Positions 11,796 through 24,703 of a DNA stretch of 64,000 nucleotides are shown piece by piece. Each line of letters opens with the position of its first letter. The stretch's first letter is position 1. The notes beneath the pieces are model-generated. The model was given only the letters and a program-made list of their open reading frames with translations. It was not told the DNA's origin and did not search any database. This DNA is from Euphorbia lathyris. Its lineage: Eukaryota > Streptophyta > Magnoliopsida > Malpighiales > Euphorbiaceae. A program made the position numbers and the translations under genes. Location of the stretch: NCBI RefSeq assembly GCF_963576675.1, contig NC_088919.1, positions 40,136,501-40,200,500 of the forward strand, in the 5' to 3' direction.

Positions 11796-12061
11796 CTACA
11801 TCCATTTCATATTACATGTATTTCTAGAGATTCTTTTTTTTGTTTCATATTACATGTCATTTTATATGATCGGTATACGTTAAACCATCTTTTTTTCTGC
11901 TATAAAACGCGGGATTACGAAAATTAATTAGAATAATGGATTTATTATAGAATAAATAAATATTAGAACCAATAAATAAGGGGCAACGATATCTTTTTTT
12001 GCAATATCCTTAATTTCTATACAACTCTCTAAAAAGACATGTAATATGAAACGGATGGGAG
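11796..12061. mobile_element. Stowaway-like (Tc1/mariner) MITE
   Basis: A 266-bp element with TA on both sides (11794-11795, 12062-12063). Its inverted ends contain CATCCATTTCATATTACATG and its partner; the right terminus, read inward, begins CTCCCATCCGTTTCATATTA, very close to the CTCCCTCCGT end known from plant Stowaway elements. The inverted repeats extend about 37 bp with few mismatches. No ORF. Confidence 0.85.
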
Positions 12062-12063
12062 TA

Positions 12064-13582
12064 CTATATTGGCATTAAATATAGATATAGTAGATAGGTT
12101 AGTAGAAAATAAACATTATATAAATCAAATGCATAAAAAATATTTTAGTATCTCAACGGATCCGAATATAAATCAACTTATCGAGTTATTTTTTTTCGAG
12201 TGCAAATATACATTGAATTAATTGTAGAGAAAAAGCGAATCAAACCACAGTCTTTATATTACTAGTCATACGTTAATTATGCCGATGTTAATCAAAAGAG
12301 AAAGTGATGGTTACGAACTAAAAACAGTCGTTAAGATGAGCAACTTGGGAGGAGGAGATGAGAGGAGAGGCTCTCGAGCTTCTCAATTATAATAAGATGT
12401 ACTTTATCATACCACTAATTATCTACTTTATAGCTGGTAATTAGACCTTATCCTAATTACCCATATAACCTTGATTTGACTCATTTCAGTTACGGACAGA
12501 TAATATTTGACATGTATCGAATATTTTCAACATTTCACACTCACGTAATTAAACATTTCTTTATCTCATTTTATTCTCATTCGTACTTGCAAATAGTTCA
12601 TACAATTAGCATACAATCGAGAGCTTTAATGTTATATACTTGGTGGAGATCTATAGTGTCCCGATGGATATGTATAAAATCAAGTATTATACACTCTTTG
12701 GAGATATATAACGTCTCGATGGACACGTATAAAATCGATTAATATACACTCGTTAGCGATATATAGCATTTTGTTAAACATAAATCGTAACAGGTTGTAT
12801 GCTTTATCTCATATCACATCCACTGTAATTTCTTTGGTCTCTATAGTTTATGTTATCGCAATTATGCACATCTTCGTAATTATCCGAGTGATGAATCATA
12901 GAAACTTGAAGAAGTGAACGCATGGAAATCTTTCCTTCGTATTATATTCCTTTCATCATAATCTAACTCATTTGTCTAGTCGGTATAATATACAAGCTAA
13001 ATTATTCATGGCCGCTCATATTATCACTTTTAAAATAAGTTAAGGATCTTAAGGATAAAAATTCAAAAAATCATAGTTTTACGATGTGAGTTTCACACAC
13101 GAAAAAGTTGAGATCGTATCTTTTCCATCTCATGGTCGCAAAGCACACATGGTATAAAATCATATGTTATGACATTGTATCGTTTTCTTTTGAAAAAAGC
13201 GCATGTCTTTTATTAACACCATCGGAAAGTATTGGTTCTGATGAAACATCTAATGTTAGTCCATTCCACTTAGAGACTACTTCCATCTATAAGGGTAGAA
13301 GGGTTTAAGTTATCATTTAACTTGCATTTTAGATTATATATAATCTCTTATATACGTACGCCCTTATGTATATGTTTATCTTGCACTTTAATGAAAACAT
13401 TTCCATAGCTTAAGAAAGACGGTGTCTGTTATTGAACAAGCTCTTAATTTGTTAAAAAATAGCCTTATCCTTATCTTTGTTATCACGATGACAAAATAAA
13501 GGTAAACATTCATGTGAGTGAGTCACTTATATGTTCGATATGCAGTCCAATATTAACAATAAATATTAACAGATAACATTCG
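12064..13582. other. Intergenic region without recognised gene
   Basis: AT-rich DNA with a diverged tandem repeat (separate entry). The short ORFs at 12476-12742 and 13108-13308 show no family similarity and have low-complexity composition, so I do not call them. Confidence 0.5.
12634..12775. repeat. Diverged tandem repeat, period about 54 bp
   Basis: Two full units and part of a third share the pattern GGAGATATATA, then TCTCGATGGA, then CGTATAAAATC. Similarity between units is roughly three quarters by eye. No function is implied. Confidence 0.6.
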
Positions 13583-14953
13583 TGCTGAAACCCAATTTTG
13601 ATGAATTTTTTTATCATGACAAAAATTACAATTAAGGAATTAGATTCTCAATGTATTAAAATTCATAAGTAAATTAATATGTTTTATTGCTAACAAGTTT
13701 GTTCAAGTGTCTAAATTAATTAGAAGCAATATACATAAGTAAGCAAAAAAGCCTTAATGAAATTAAAGGCCCAAGACGAAAGAAGCCCATAACTCAGAAG
13801 CAGAAGACAGAAGACTCTTTCAAAAACCTAGAAGATAGAAGACACAAGTTTGTTCAAGTGTCCAAGTCAATAGAAGATTTCCCTTTCTGGCAAAAATCAG
13901 AAGACAGAAGACTCTTTTAAAAACCCATATCTCTCTATTATCACAAATTGGAAAATGCACAATCTGTAAGTCTGCGGTTTCAGAATTCAGAAGCAGATCA
14001 TTTGACGTGCTTCTCAATGGTCAACAATTCTCTGCATTGTGAAACGAATATTTCCTTAAATGGCATCATGGGTGGAGCAAGTTAGAAGCTCTAGAGAAGA
14101 ACATAAGTTGTTTCTTCACAACGGCTACCTTCTGATTCAAACGATAAGTTTGAATGCTTCACTTGTAAAAGCCAAGTCCAAGCTCCATTTCATAACTAAT
14201 CATTAATCGAAAAAGAGATATATTGCAAAAGTGAAAAACAAGAGCAAAGAACAAATACACAAGCAATTTTGTATTTATGTAATCACATAGAGAGAGATTA
14301 GTTCATATCAATTTCCTATCAGAACCCTTTTTATTGTAAAATCAGAAGCTCTATTATTGCTTCGATTATATGCATCAAAGAGAGTGAAAGTTGAGTGTTG
14401 TAGTAAAGGACATCATTTTACTCAAGATTAGTCTATTATGTAAAAGGCTTTGTGCTTTACCTTTGAAATAGTTCTTTAGTGGATTAAAACTCAGAAGAAG
14501 GTATCCCGAGGAGTGGACGTAGGCAAAAGGTCGAACTAGTATAAATCTGTCGAGTAACTTATACTCCCTTATACTTCTTTTTTTTTTGGTAAGAAAGGAA
14601 AGGAAAAAAAACAAAACCAACAAAAGGAAAAAAAACAAAACCAACAAAAAACTTCTTCTGATATTGCATGTTGTGGATCTTTATCTCATATATATATCAC
14701 TCTGATTATTTTGTACATAACATATAAATCATCTATCTAAAAGATCTTCAAAAGCTCCAATAAAAGAGCGGTTCTCTTAGTGCAAGTATCAGAAGCAGAA
14801 TCCGTCTTAGTAGACTGAAGTTTCCTCTGATTCTAAGAGTTGCCTCTGTGCTGCAAATGACTTAAAAAGAAAAGTTTCTAAAGGTTTTTAATTACCCATT
14901 AGTTCTATTCACACCCCCCCTTTAGAACTAATCTGCCTTATTAGGGACCAACA
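13583..14953 (+). repeat. 5' LTR of the Copia relic
   Basis: It starts TGCTGAAACCC and ends GGGACCAACA, two bases before the primer binding site; the intact element's LTR starts TGTTGAAACAC and ends GGGACCAACA. Both LTRs contain GGACGTAGGC, then CGAAC, then ATAAATCTG, the usual Copia R/U5 area. The left border is inferred from this comparison only, as no second LTR is present. Confidence 0.65.
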
Positions 14954-14955
14954 AG

Positions 14956-14967
14956 TGGTATTAGAGC
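14956..14967 (+). other. Primer binding site (initiator Met tRNA type), Copia relic
   Basis: TGGTATTAGAGC is one base off TGGTATCAGAGC, the complement of the initiator methionine tRNA 3' end used by plant Copia elements. It follows the LTR end after AG. Confidence 0.85.
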
Positions 14968-15016
14968 AAGTGCTCAAACTAAAGATATACTAATCTTGAG
15001 TCAAAGATCCACCCTA

Positions 15017-16616
15017 ATGGCCTCCAATAGCATATATCACCTACCCGATAATGAGACAACACAAATCCTTCCAGAAGGTTTGTCTATTACTAGACCCTCT
15101 CTATTTTTCGGATCAAACTACACATTCTGGAAAAATAGAATGAAGAATTTTATCCAAGCTCAGAGCATGAGCGACTAGTTAGCAATAATCAAAGGCCCAT
15201 ATGTACCTACTGAAATATTAGATAGTGGCAAATGTTGTAAAGTCGGAAGAAAAATGGATAGAAGAAGATATGAAAAATCTTCAAATAAATGCTTCGGCTA
15301 TCAATATGCTTCATTGTGCTCTAGATGCTATAGAGTACAATAAAATCTCAGGTTGTGAATCTGCCCAAGAGATCTAGAACAAACTAGAAGTTACATATGA
15401 AGGTAGGTGAAGGAGTCTAAGATCAACCAAAACATGAGATTTTATTAGATGTTCAAGATGTAGGAAACTGAAGGCATTTCCGATATGAATGTTAGAGTCA
15501 CTAACATCATCGATGAACTGAAAAGACTGGGAAAGATTTTATCATAAGAAGAACAAGTTAAAAAGATCATGAGAAGCCTTCTGAAACATTGGCAAGTCAA
15601 GAAGACGACTATTGAGGAAGCTCAGAACCTGACCACCTATAAGTATAATGAACTCATAAGATCTCTTCTCACCCATGAGATCTCTATGAAAAACTTCGAG
15701 GTAAAGGAAAAGTCAAAAGACATGAATCAGAAATCAATAATGATGAAAGCTTACTCTACTGATGAGAGTTCTACCGATGATGAAGAAATGATGATGTTCA
15801 CTCATAAGATGAAGTGAATGTTAAAAAAGAGTGACATGTATAACAAAAAGCCATTCAGAAGGTCTGACAACCCTAAAAGAGAGTATAATGATAACAAGTT
15901 CAAGAAGGAACCCTCCAAGCCTATCACGTGCTTTGAATTTCATCAGCTAGGGTACATAATATCCAACTGCCCAAATCTCAAGAAGGAGAAGAGACATGGC
16001 AAGAAGGCCATGGTAGCCATATGGAGTGATAGTGAGGAGTCATCATCCTTCGAGAATGAAGATGTTGAAGTTGCCAACATATGCGTTATGTCTACTGAGA
16101 TTGAAGAATCTAGAGCTTCTGAGATTTATGGGTCATCCAATACCTCTGAAGACAATAAACCTGACTAGAGTATTGAGGTAAGTCCATTTGCTGAACTTCA
16201 AAAAGAAATGATTAATGCTCTATGTGATCTTTATTCGTTAATAAAAAAATATAACAAAAAGATCAAAGCATTAAATAGAAGATGTGGTGAGATTAAGGAA
16301 ATGAAATTCAAAGATATTAATATCTCCTACAAGATGAGAACCTCGAAATCATGATCAAAGTTTTCACCAACCTTTTCAGGGAGAACAAATCCCCCAAGAA
16401 AGACATCACATCAGTCACCAAGTGACTCATAAGAGATATAAGCACCGTCATCAGTACTCTGGAAGTAAAGCTCCAAGTATGAAAGGATGGAAAACAAGAC
16501 CAGAAGTTGTTTGCAACTTCTGCGGTAAAAGAGGCCACATTACTGAAATGTGTTGGCATAAAAATGGCTATTATGATCAGTATGATGAAAGACATGTTAA
16601 GACTAATCCAAAATGA
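15017..16616 (+). pseudogene. Copia gag relic
   Basis: The coat/nucleocapsid gene starts MASNSIYHLPDNETTQ at ATG 15017, and a stop appears after codon 53. Recognisable pieces continue in shifting frames: the UBN2-like gag core (about 15220-15700), a decayed knuckle (CFEFHQLGYIISNCP, where one Cys and one His are lost, near 15936-15980), and an intact CCHC knuckle CNFCGKRGHITEMCWH at 16512-16559. It ends near a WVPK motif, as in the intact element. Confidence 0.8.
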
Positions 16617-16677
16617 CTTGGGTACCTAAGAAAGATTAATCATTTTAAAGGCTCGCCTGAGATGTGCACAAGAGTAA

Positions 16678-19600
16678 AAAATATGGTATATTGACAATAC
16701 TCAAAGCATATGACAAGTGATGAAACTCAATTCATCAACCTAGAGAATAAAAGAGGTGGAAGGCTCTGGATCCATCGGAACCAATTCAACTATTGACAGT
16801 GTCTCCCTAGTTAGAGGTCTGAAGTGTAACCTATTAAGTGTGGCTCAACTCTACGACAAAGGCAGAAAGGTCATCTTTGATACATCTAGATGTAAAATCA
16901 TTGACAGTAAGACCAATTCTATAATACTTACTGCTCTTAGGGTAGAATTTTTTTTTATGCTTAATCTAGAAAATAAATTTTCAAAAGATATATGTTTAGT
17001 CTCAAAGGAAGAAAATTTCTGGCTATGGCACAGAAGACTTGGTCATGTGATCTTGGACCTTCTAGCCAAATTAGCAAGAAATCAACTTATTGAAGGATTG
17101 CCAACCTTAAGTTTTGAAAAAGATCATTTGTACACAACCTGTCAATTTGGAAAACGAACACGAAAAACTTTCAAAAGTAAAAATATGATTTCAACCAAAC
17201 GTCCATTAGAGCTACTGCAACTGGATCTTTTTGGCCCTCTTTAGCCTCTGAGTCTGGGCGAAAAAAGATACCTATTGGTTATAGTAGATGGCTATTCACG
17301 ATATACATGGGTCATCTTGCTTAGTAGCAAGGATGAATCATTCGAGACATTCTCAGCACTCTGTAAGAGGATTGAAAATGAGAAGGACTTAAAAATAGCT
17401 CATATAAGAAGCGACAATGGTGGATAATTCAGAAACCAACCATTTGATGAATTATGTAAAACTAGAGGCATTGACCATAACTTCTCTGCTCCTAGAACTC
17501 CTCGAAAAAATGGGGTAGTTGAAAGGAAAAACAAGACTCTAGTTGAAATGTCTAGGAAAATGCTAAGTGAGAATAATCTTCTGAAGTACTTTTGGGGAGA
17601 AGTTGTTAACATAACTTGTTATGTTCTCAATAAGGCTATAATTAGACCTATTCTGAAATAGAATCCCTATGAACTCTAGAAAGGGCGAAACCGTAAGATA
17701 GGTTACTTCAGAGCTTTTTGTTGTAAATGTTTTATATTAAACACTAAAGATAGTCTTACCAAATTTGATTCAAACGCTAATGAAACTATTTTTCTTGGAT
17801 ATTCAACAAACAGTAAAGCCTATAGGATTTTTAATAAAAGAACTCTTGTATTAAAAGAATTAGTACATTTTGAGTTCGATGAGACTAACCCTATAAAGAA
17901 TTCAGGCAAAGACTCAAAAGAAAAGGATTAAGCCTCATCACCCACTGAAGAAATTTAGGCTTCTAAACCAAGTTCACTCAGAGCCTCTGAAGGTAAATCT
18001 GAACCAGAGATTATATTTGCTAATAATAATCTACATGTAAACACCAATAGATGAAAACAATGATCTTCCGAGAGAAGTAAGAATCCCTAGAGGACACTAT
18101 AAAGGAAATATTATCGATGTTGTCGAGAACACTATAATAACCATAAGTCAACTTAGAAGACTTCTCGAAAATGTTGCATTCGTCTTAGTTCTTGAACCAA
18201 GGAACTTTTGAGAAGCTGAGAACGATGAATACTAGATGATCGTAATGCAAGAAAAGCTCGATCAATTCAGAAGGAACGATGTATGTGATTTAGTGCCCAG
18301 AGCAAAGGATAAGAAGACCGTCAAAACCAGATGGGTTTTCAGAAGAACAATAACTTGATGAAGCTAGAAATGTCATCAGAAACAAAGCAAGGCTCATATC
18401 CTAAGGGTACAACCAATAAAAAGGTAGTGACTATGGAGAAACATTTGCTCTAGTAGCAAGGTTAGAAGCCATCCGGCTCCTATGTGCTTTTGCTAGTTAC
18501 ATGAACTTTAAATTATTTCAAATGAATGTCAAGAGTGAATTTCTAAATGGATTCATAAATGAAGAGGTTTATGTAAATCAACCTCCTAGGTTCAAAGACC
18601 CTAAGCTTCCAACTCATGTCTTTAAGCTTAAGAAGGCTATGTATGGCTTGAAATAAGCACCACATGTTTGGTATGAATGTTTGAGAAACTTCCTTCTCAC
18701 TAGGAATTTTATCAGAGGCAAAGATGATACAACTTGATTCATTAAGAGAAAGGGCAAAGACACCCTATTAGCCCAGATATACGTAGATGATATTATCTTT
18801 GTTGCTACTAATGGATCCTTATGCAAAGAGATTTAGCAAGCAAATGCAAATGAGTTTGAGATGTCCATGATGAGAGAGTTATGTTTCTTTCTTCGACTAC
18901 AAATCAAACAATAGAACAATTCCATATTCATAATTCAAGCTAAATATGCTTAAGAGATACTAAAGAAGTTTGGCATGGAGCATTGCACGCCAATCTCCAC
19001 ACATATGAGCATAGACACAATACTTTTAGTAGATGAGTCTGGTAAGTTAGTAGACAACAAATTATATAGAGGTATGATTAGCTCCTTACTCTATCTTACT
19101 AGTAGACCTGATATTCAATTTTCAGTATGCTATTGTGCAAGATATCAATCTAACATGAAGGAATCACACTATATAGTTGTAAAAATAATCCTCCGGTACT
19201 TGTAAAGTTCTGCAAAATGCAGGCCTCTGGTATCCCAATACCTCTAAGTTTACTATTCTAAGATTCACTAACGCTGATTATGGACGAGACAAGCTTGAAT
19301 GGAAAAGTACTTCTAGAGGATGTCACTTTCTTGAAGCATCTTGATCTATAGGTTCAGTAAGAAGCAACCCTCAGTAGTCTTGTCAACTATAAAAGCACAA
19401 TATTTTGCTGCTGAAAGTTGCATTGCCCAAGTCCTCTGGATAAAGCACCAAATGTAAGATTATGGAGTAAAGTCTCAGACGATTTATGTCATATGTGACA
19501 ACAAGAGTGCTATTGACCTCTCTTAGAATCTAATCCAGCATAGTAGGATGAAGCATGTCAGTATAAGGCATCAATTCATCAGAGATCATGTCCTCAAAGG

Positions 19601-19724
19601 AGAAATCAAACTGATCTATGTACCCTCATAAGAACAACTTGCTGATATCTTCACTAAGCCTTTGGCAGGAGAATAATTCAATATTTTGAGAGAAGCTATA
19701 GGTATGTATAATCCCCTTCAGTAG
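16678..19724 (+). pseudogene. Copia pol relic: protease, integrase, reverse transcriptase, RNase H
   Basis: Readable pieces in order are a decayed protease start (YIDN, where the active site DS is altered), the GAG-pre-integrase block (LWHRRLGHVILDLLAKLA, TCQFGKRT), integrase core (SDNG near 17413, VVERKN near 17517), the reverse transcriptase block (YVDDIIF near 18781) and Copia RNase H ([10 protein letters not shown] near 19272, [10 protein letters not shown] near 19497, SIRHQFIRDHV). Numerous in-frame stops and several frameshifts make it non-functional. Confidence 0.85.
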
Positions 19725-19796
19725 TTTCTGATTGCCACGCTTGCATATTTTAAACGTGTTTTTAACTGCTTATCCCACGTCGCTATGTGTTGGCCT

Positions 19797-20110
19797 TAGT
19801 CCAGAAAAGCTTATTCCTACTTTATCACCATTGGTAGGAACCTTAGGACATTCTGTACCATTATTGGGTAGGAAGCAAATGAAAATTTCCATAGGTGATG
19901 ACCCGGTCAAATGGAAAATAATGGCTAAATTCTTTACTTTATAATGTTATCATTGGGCAACCTCTTTTGTTCGAATCGGCATATGCTTTGTCCATTCACC
20001 ATATGGCATGGAAAATTCCTACACAATGAGGCATGACAGTTGCTCAGGGAAATCAAGTGGTGGCCCAGGAAACTTATATTGCATCGTTAAATATGAAGCC
20101 GTTCACCGCA
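19797..20110 (+). pseudogene. Ty3/Gypsy aspartic-protease-region relic
   Basis: Two frames together read like the protease end of a Ty3/Gypsy polyprotein: PLVGTLGHSVPL, then FFTL, then after a one-base frame change YNVIIGQPLLFESAYALS, HHMAWKIPTQ, a stop, and GNQVVAQETYIASL. The known pattern in intact elements is a YNAILGRPWL-like block followed by a MKFPT-like block and GDQ..AREC(Y). Match is by recollection of family wording. It directly follows the Copia relic and may be the remnant of a separate insertion. Confidence 0.55.
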
Positions 20111-20910
20111 CCAAATGATATCTTCAATTATGAACACACTTTCCGGTCATGTCTTCTGATCATTTGAACCAATAACAAACAATTAGGGAGGGGTGAGATT
20201 TTGACATCCCCTCTCTGATGCTGAAGTTGACAAAGTATTTGAGAGTAAGAAATGACTTGAAAGTAAGTGATAATAGACAGTAAATGATTATGACGTACCT
20301 GGAATTTAGATTTTGAGACTATTTTATAGACAATTATGTACCTGAACAACTCATGTACTTTACATGTATCACCTTCTAATTGGTTTTGGTAATAAGTTGT
20401 ACACGTGTTAGCTCGAGATTAGCTTCAAATTCTTTCCTCTTATATCATTCCATAATACACGACTTGATATGGGGATTGGGAGCTTGCTTTTAGGATCTGG
20501 GACAACCATTATGTCCACGTGTCCTCTTAGGCAGCTTCCTGAAGAAGCTTTTATATAAATTTGCTTGCGTAACCTTTTTTTTATATGGGCTTCTAGATCA
20601 GGCCCATATGTTAGATTCAGATGGGTCTTTGCCCGAGCCCTTTTTATGCTATATTAGGAATAATTCTAAGTTGCTATGTGTAGATACTCATTTTTATTTG
20701 GACCAATTTTTAAGTTTTAAATAAATTTTACTCAAAATTTGAACAATTTGTAAATTATTCAGAATATGCGATATTAGTTCAGAGATGATTTATTGAGAAG
20801 AAATGATGCTATTAAAATTGGTTTATCGTATTTTGATATATCTTGGTAAAAATATCGAATTATATTCAAAATATAACTTAGTAGAATTAATGTGTAATTT
20901 CAACTTATTA
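20111..20910. other. Non-coding region, nothing recognised
   Basis: AT-rich DNA with no ORF or bounded repeat that I can support; it may include unrecognisable Gypsy sequence. Confidence 0.4.
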
Positions 20911-20919
20911 TAAATTTTA

Positions 20920-21451
20920 GGGCAAAGTACAAAAAAAAAAATGCTCGTGGTTTGCCCTATTTGCAAAATAGAGGTATGTAGTTTAAAAGTTTGCAAATAG
21001 AGGTATGTGATTTGCTTTTTTTCTTAGAAAACAAAGTATTTGAAATAACGTTGTTAAGTTCTGATTAAAATCAAGAGTATTAAAAAAATTAAATTACATT
21101 TATATATTGACAAAACATAGACCTTAAAATCAAATTGCAACTTTGTAAAATGAACTTAAATATCAATTTAGTTCATAAACTGTTAAATTTGTAAAAAACA
21201 TAAAATGTCACCATATAATTTATTATTTCGATTTAGAGAGTTGTTTTTTGAGAAGTTATATTTTGTTGATATGTAAGAATAATTTGTTTAATATAAAAAT
21301 GTCTTTGATTGTAATTAGAACTTAATTACGTAATTCTAATACTTTATTTTGTAAATAAAATATACCACTTACATCTATTTATGAACCTTTAAATCACGGG
21401 CCCCTGTTTGCAAATTATGCAAACCACAAACATTTTTTTCATACTTTTCTC
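20920..21451. mobile_element. Mutator-like MITE with 9-bp target duplication
   Basis: This 532-bp element is flanked by TAAATTTTA at 20911-20919 and 21452-21460, an exact 9-bp duplication typical of the Mutator superfamily. The ends form an imperfect inverted repeat of about 55 bp (GGGCAAAGTAC at the left; the right end read inward begins GAGAAAAGTATG; both then reach GTGGTTTGC and TTTGCAAA). No transposase is present. Confidence 0.8.
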
Positions 21452-21460
21452 TAAATTTTA

Positions 21461-23296
21461 CTTGAGATATATTACTTTTATTCTAAATAAAATTGGATTC
21501 GTTTAAATTCAAATTATAATTTATTAATTAAGTTCAAATTTCAATTGTCAGATTAATGTTTATTAATTTATTGTAAATTTTATTTAGAAACACCTATAAT
21601 TTTGTAATGTAATATTATCATATATTAAAGTTAATATTAACTTTTGTTAAGATTTACATTATAATTAAATATTTAGAGTATATTTGATTCTAAATAATTG
21701 TTTATTACAAATAAATTCAAAAACTGAAATATAAACTAACAAATAAAACTATAGTTGAACGATTAAAATAGAATTTTATTAATGATAAATTACATTTACA
21801 AATTATGGCTTTTTGAATTACAGGAAAATGAAAATATTGATTGTGTCCGGAGAACAAGCCGTTTAAAGTTGGAGGTTTGAATCCCTTACTAAGGCAACCG
21901 AAGATAAGCAAAAGCAACTGAAAAATGATCGAAAATAACAGAAAGATAAACGAAAATAAAGTGAAACAAGCGAAATTAAGTGACAAGGCAACCTCAAAAG
22001 AGGTGACAAAGAGATCAAAGGTCAACTTTAAAATAATATAGCCGATATTTATCGCTTCCGAAAAGCTAGGTCGAGGGCCATATTCAATTCAGAAGTTTCA
22101 ACAGATTGACAACCATTTTAATTTGGGTCAAGGCCCATTAATCCAAGCAAAACAAAATTAATTATAACGAAAACCATTTTTACTTTGGGGTTAGGATCCC
22201 CATTAAAAAGGCCTCAGAATCAAATTCAGACCGGATACAGGTAAACAGGCCGAAAACAGACCAATAGGCCCATTCAACAAGTAAAAATTCCAAAAACTTC
22301 AAGGGCTCCAAATCAAAAGTTTTTGTAAAACCTGTTTTCTAAAGAATGGTTAACAAATCATTTTAATTTTTTTAAATCATTTTCTGCTTTAAAAAGGGTT
22401 AATTTCTATTTGCACCATAAATAATTTTTTGATTTTTATATATTTTAAATATATTAATTGATGTCTAAATAGATTTTCCAATAGTGAATACCAAAGAAAA
22501 CCTATTTTCTAGGGTGGATCTCAAGAGGCCTAAGGTAAATCAAAAGAAAACAGAAGGCCATTTAAGATTTTTAATATTTATTTTGTGAGCCAATTCAAAA
22601 GTAGAAAAGTTAGAAGTGTCAAAAACAATCCATCGTGAAAATCAAAGCCGAACAGTTATTCAAGACGTGGTTTGAATGTGGAGAACGCGACTTAGTGGAA
22701 AGAAGCACAAGTTACCTTCAACTTTTATAAAAGGAAGAAATCACGATAAAAAGAGGACAACTCAACACACACTCAAGAAAAAATCTAGCAAATTATTCCT
22801 AGACTTCAACATTTTAAGAATTCCCAATGCAATTTGTCATTTTCAATTTATTTCTCAGTCTTTAGACGTTTAATTTAATTTCAATCCTAACACATCATTT
22901 CCTCTCAATTTATTTTATTTTTATTGTTCTTCAATCATTTCTGTAAGACCAGTATCGTTTTGATAATCAGACCTTTGGAATTTTACGGTCTCTTTATTCC
23001 TTACAGTCGTTTGATAATTAGAAGTTTGTTAATCGGATCAAATGACGTAATAAATAAATAAATAAATAAGATTTATATATATAATTAATTTAAAACTCAT
23101 TTCTATTTATATTTAGTGGAATGAGATCTAATGAATATAATAATATAGTAAGTTACATATTTTACTAATGCATAGGTTACTTGGGCCTATAAAATTATCT
23201 GGACCAATAGAACTAACCTAGCCCATGAGTTTTTTTAAGTGTAACTCCATAAATCCAATTTTGATCCTTATAAATTCTTCCACTTCATCTACTTCA
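21461..23296. other. Non-coding region with a dispersed repeat and AAAT microsatellite
   Basis: No gene recognised. It contains the dispersed repeat copy at 22905-23030 and a short (AAAT)n run near 23050-23070. The rest shows nothing I can name. Confidence 0.4.
22905..23030. repeat. Dispersed repeat, copy 1 (partner 39575-39700)
   Basis: The block with TTCTTCAATCATTTCTGTAA and TCTCTTTATTCCT recurs with about 80 percent identity by eye at 39575-39700 in the same orientation. It could be part of an LTR, but no partner LTR structure was found. Confidence 0.55.
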
Positions 23297-24703
23297 TTTT
23301 ATTTCGCCACATCCATCTTTGAGTGTGTAGGAAAGCCAGCAGACAGTGTAGTGTGGAGAAGCCTTCTCAATGTCAGGCATGTCTTAACAGATAGTGGGAT
23401 GTGGCAAGTTGGGAGCAATTCAATCAAGATTACTGCTGACAGATGGGTACCCGGACTCCCTGCAGCTCGACCTCTCGTCCTGAGAAATAGCCCGCCAACA
23501 GATTGCGTATCGTCGTTGATTAACCCAAGTTCAGCTTCATGTGATGCACAATTACTGCATCATGTCTGTTTTCCCTATGATGCGGCGATGATTGCAAAGA
23601 TACCACTCCGCAACATTGAGGTCGCTGACAATCTCTTCTGGTCCGATTCAAGAGCAGGGAAATATGAAGTAAAAATCGGACATAAAGCAGCATTGCATAG
23701 AAATGGAATCATCTCTGGCATAGGGAGTTCTTCTCAAGGGCCAAACCCGACATGGAAATAGCTGTGGAAATTGAATTTACAACCAAAAATTTTCCACTTT
23801 ATGTGGGCTGCAAGTAGAAATATTCTGCCGACTCTTGATAATTTGGCCAGACAGAAACTCCCAGTGGAAGATAGATGCACTGTATGTAACAGGTCAGACA
23901 GTTCTCTCCTCCATTTGCTGAAACATTGTAACAAGGCCAGAATGGTGTGGAAAGCAACAGGATGGCAGACCAAAGTTTATAAAATTGCAGGTAAGAGCTG
24001 CGTGGAATGGTTTGAACGTGTAAAGATACTATTGCCGATCGATCAGTTCAGACTATTCTGTTCAATCGCGTGGATGTTGTGGTTCAATCGGAACAAAGTC
24101 ACCCATGGGGAAAAAGAGCTCAATATACCTGCAATTTTATCGGGAGCCCAAACAGCCATCCGGCCAATTCAAACTAGAAACAACAATGAAGTGATAGATG
24201 GAGACGGTATCAAGTGGAAAGCGCCACCAGAAGGTCTTATCAAACTAAATTGCGATGCTTCCTTCAGGACACCGGAGGAGAATAGCGTTGCTGGATTTAT
24301 TGCAAGAAACAGCAAAGGTGAAATTCTGATGTGTGGGGCTAGTCCAATTGGTAAGTGCTGGTCCGTTGTGCATGCTGAGTTACTTGCAATTGCCTGTGGA
24401 ATTCAAGTTGCAAAGGAATGTCGATTCTCCCGCCTGATTATCGCATCTGTCTCCAAAAATGCAATTGCAGCATTAGGGCGTGGATCTGATGCCTCTTATA
24501 TTGATTCTATTGTGCAAGCAATCAAGAAGGTAGCTGCAACCTTGGAGACTGTTAACTTCCAATTTGAGAGCCGTAAATGTAATATGGAAGCCCATGGGCT
24601 TGCAAAATGGGGTTTTGGACTAGCCAACCCTCAAGTTTTTATGGAGGCTTTTCCTCCTGGTTTTTCTTTATCCTGTACTGATAACTTTCCTATTTCTGTT
24701 TAA
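23297..24703 (+). pseudogene. LINE ORF2 C-terminal part (zf-RVT and RNase H)
   Basis: The frame holds the end of the RT-linked region (VVWRSLLNVRHVL, ITADRWVPGLP), then a TAG at 23758-23760, and reopens in the same frame with the zf-RVT domain (LQPKIFHFMWAASRNILPT, CTVCNR, HLLKHC). A plant-type RNase H (RVT_3) domain follows, with first Asp in LNCDAS and Glu in AELLAI. Where the third acidic residue is expected (ESDS in related copies) this copy reads ASVSK, so the catalytic Asp appears lost. The frame ends at a TAA just after NFPISV. It differs clearly in sequence from the LINE at 5693-11246. Confidence 0.85.

Larger units (their letters stand above)
13583..19724 (+). mobile_element. Old Ty1/Copia relic with Sirevirus-like gag-pol, 3' end lost
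   Basis: This relic has a 5' LTR-like segment, a primer binding site, gag and pol in Copia order. The coding part is clearly related to the intact element at 53617-63500, for example the shared block ILPEGLSITRP in gag and SIRHHFI-like wording at the pol end. It carries many stops and frameshifts. After the pol stop (19722-19724) the sequence changes to a Ty3/Gypsy protease relic. I found neither an env-like ORF nor a 3' LTR, so the 3' part was deleted or replaced. Confidence 0.85.

Noticed and set aside
19725..21000. 3' LTR of the Copia relic
   Set aside because: I searched for the relic's LTR words (GGACGTAGGC, GGGACCAACA, AGAAGACAGAAGAC) after pol and found none.
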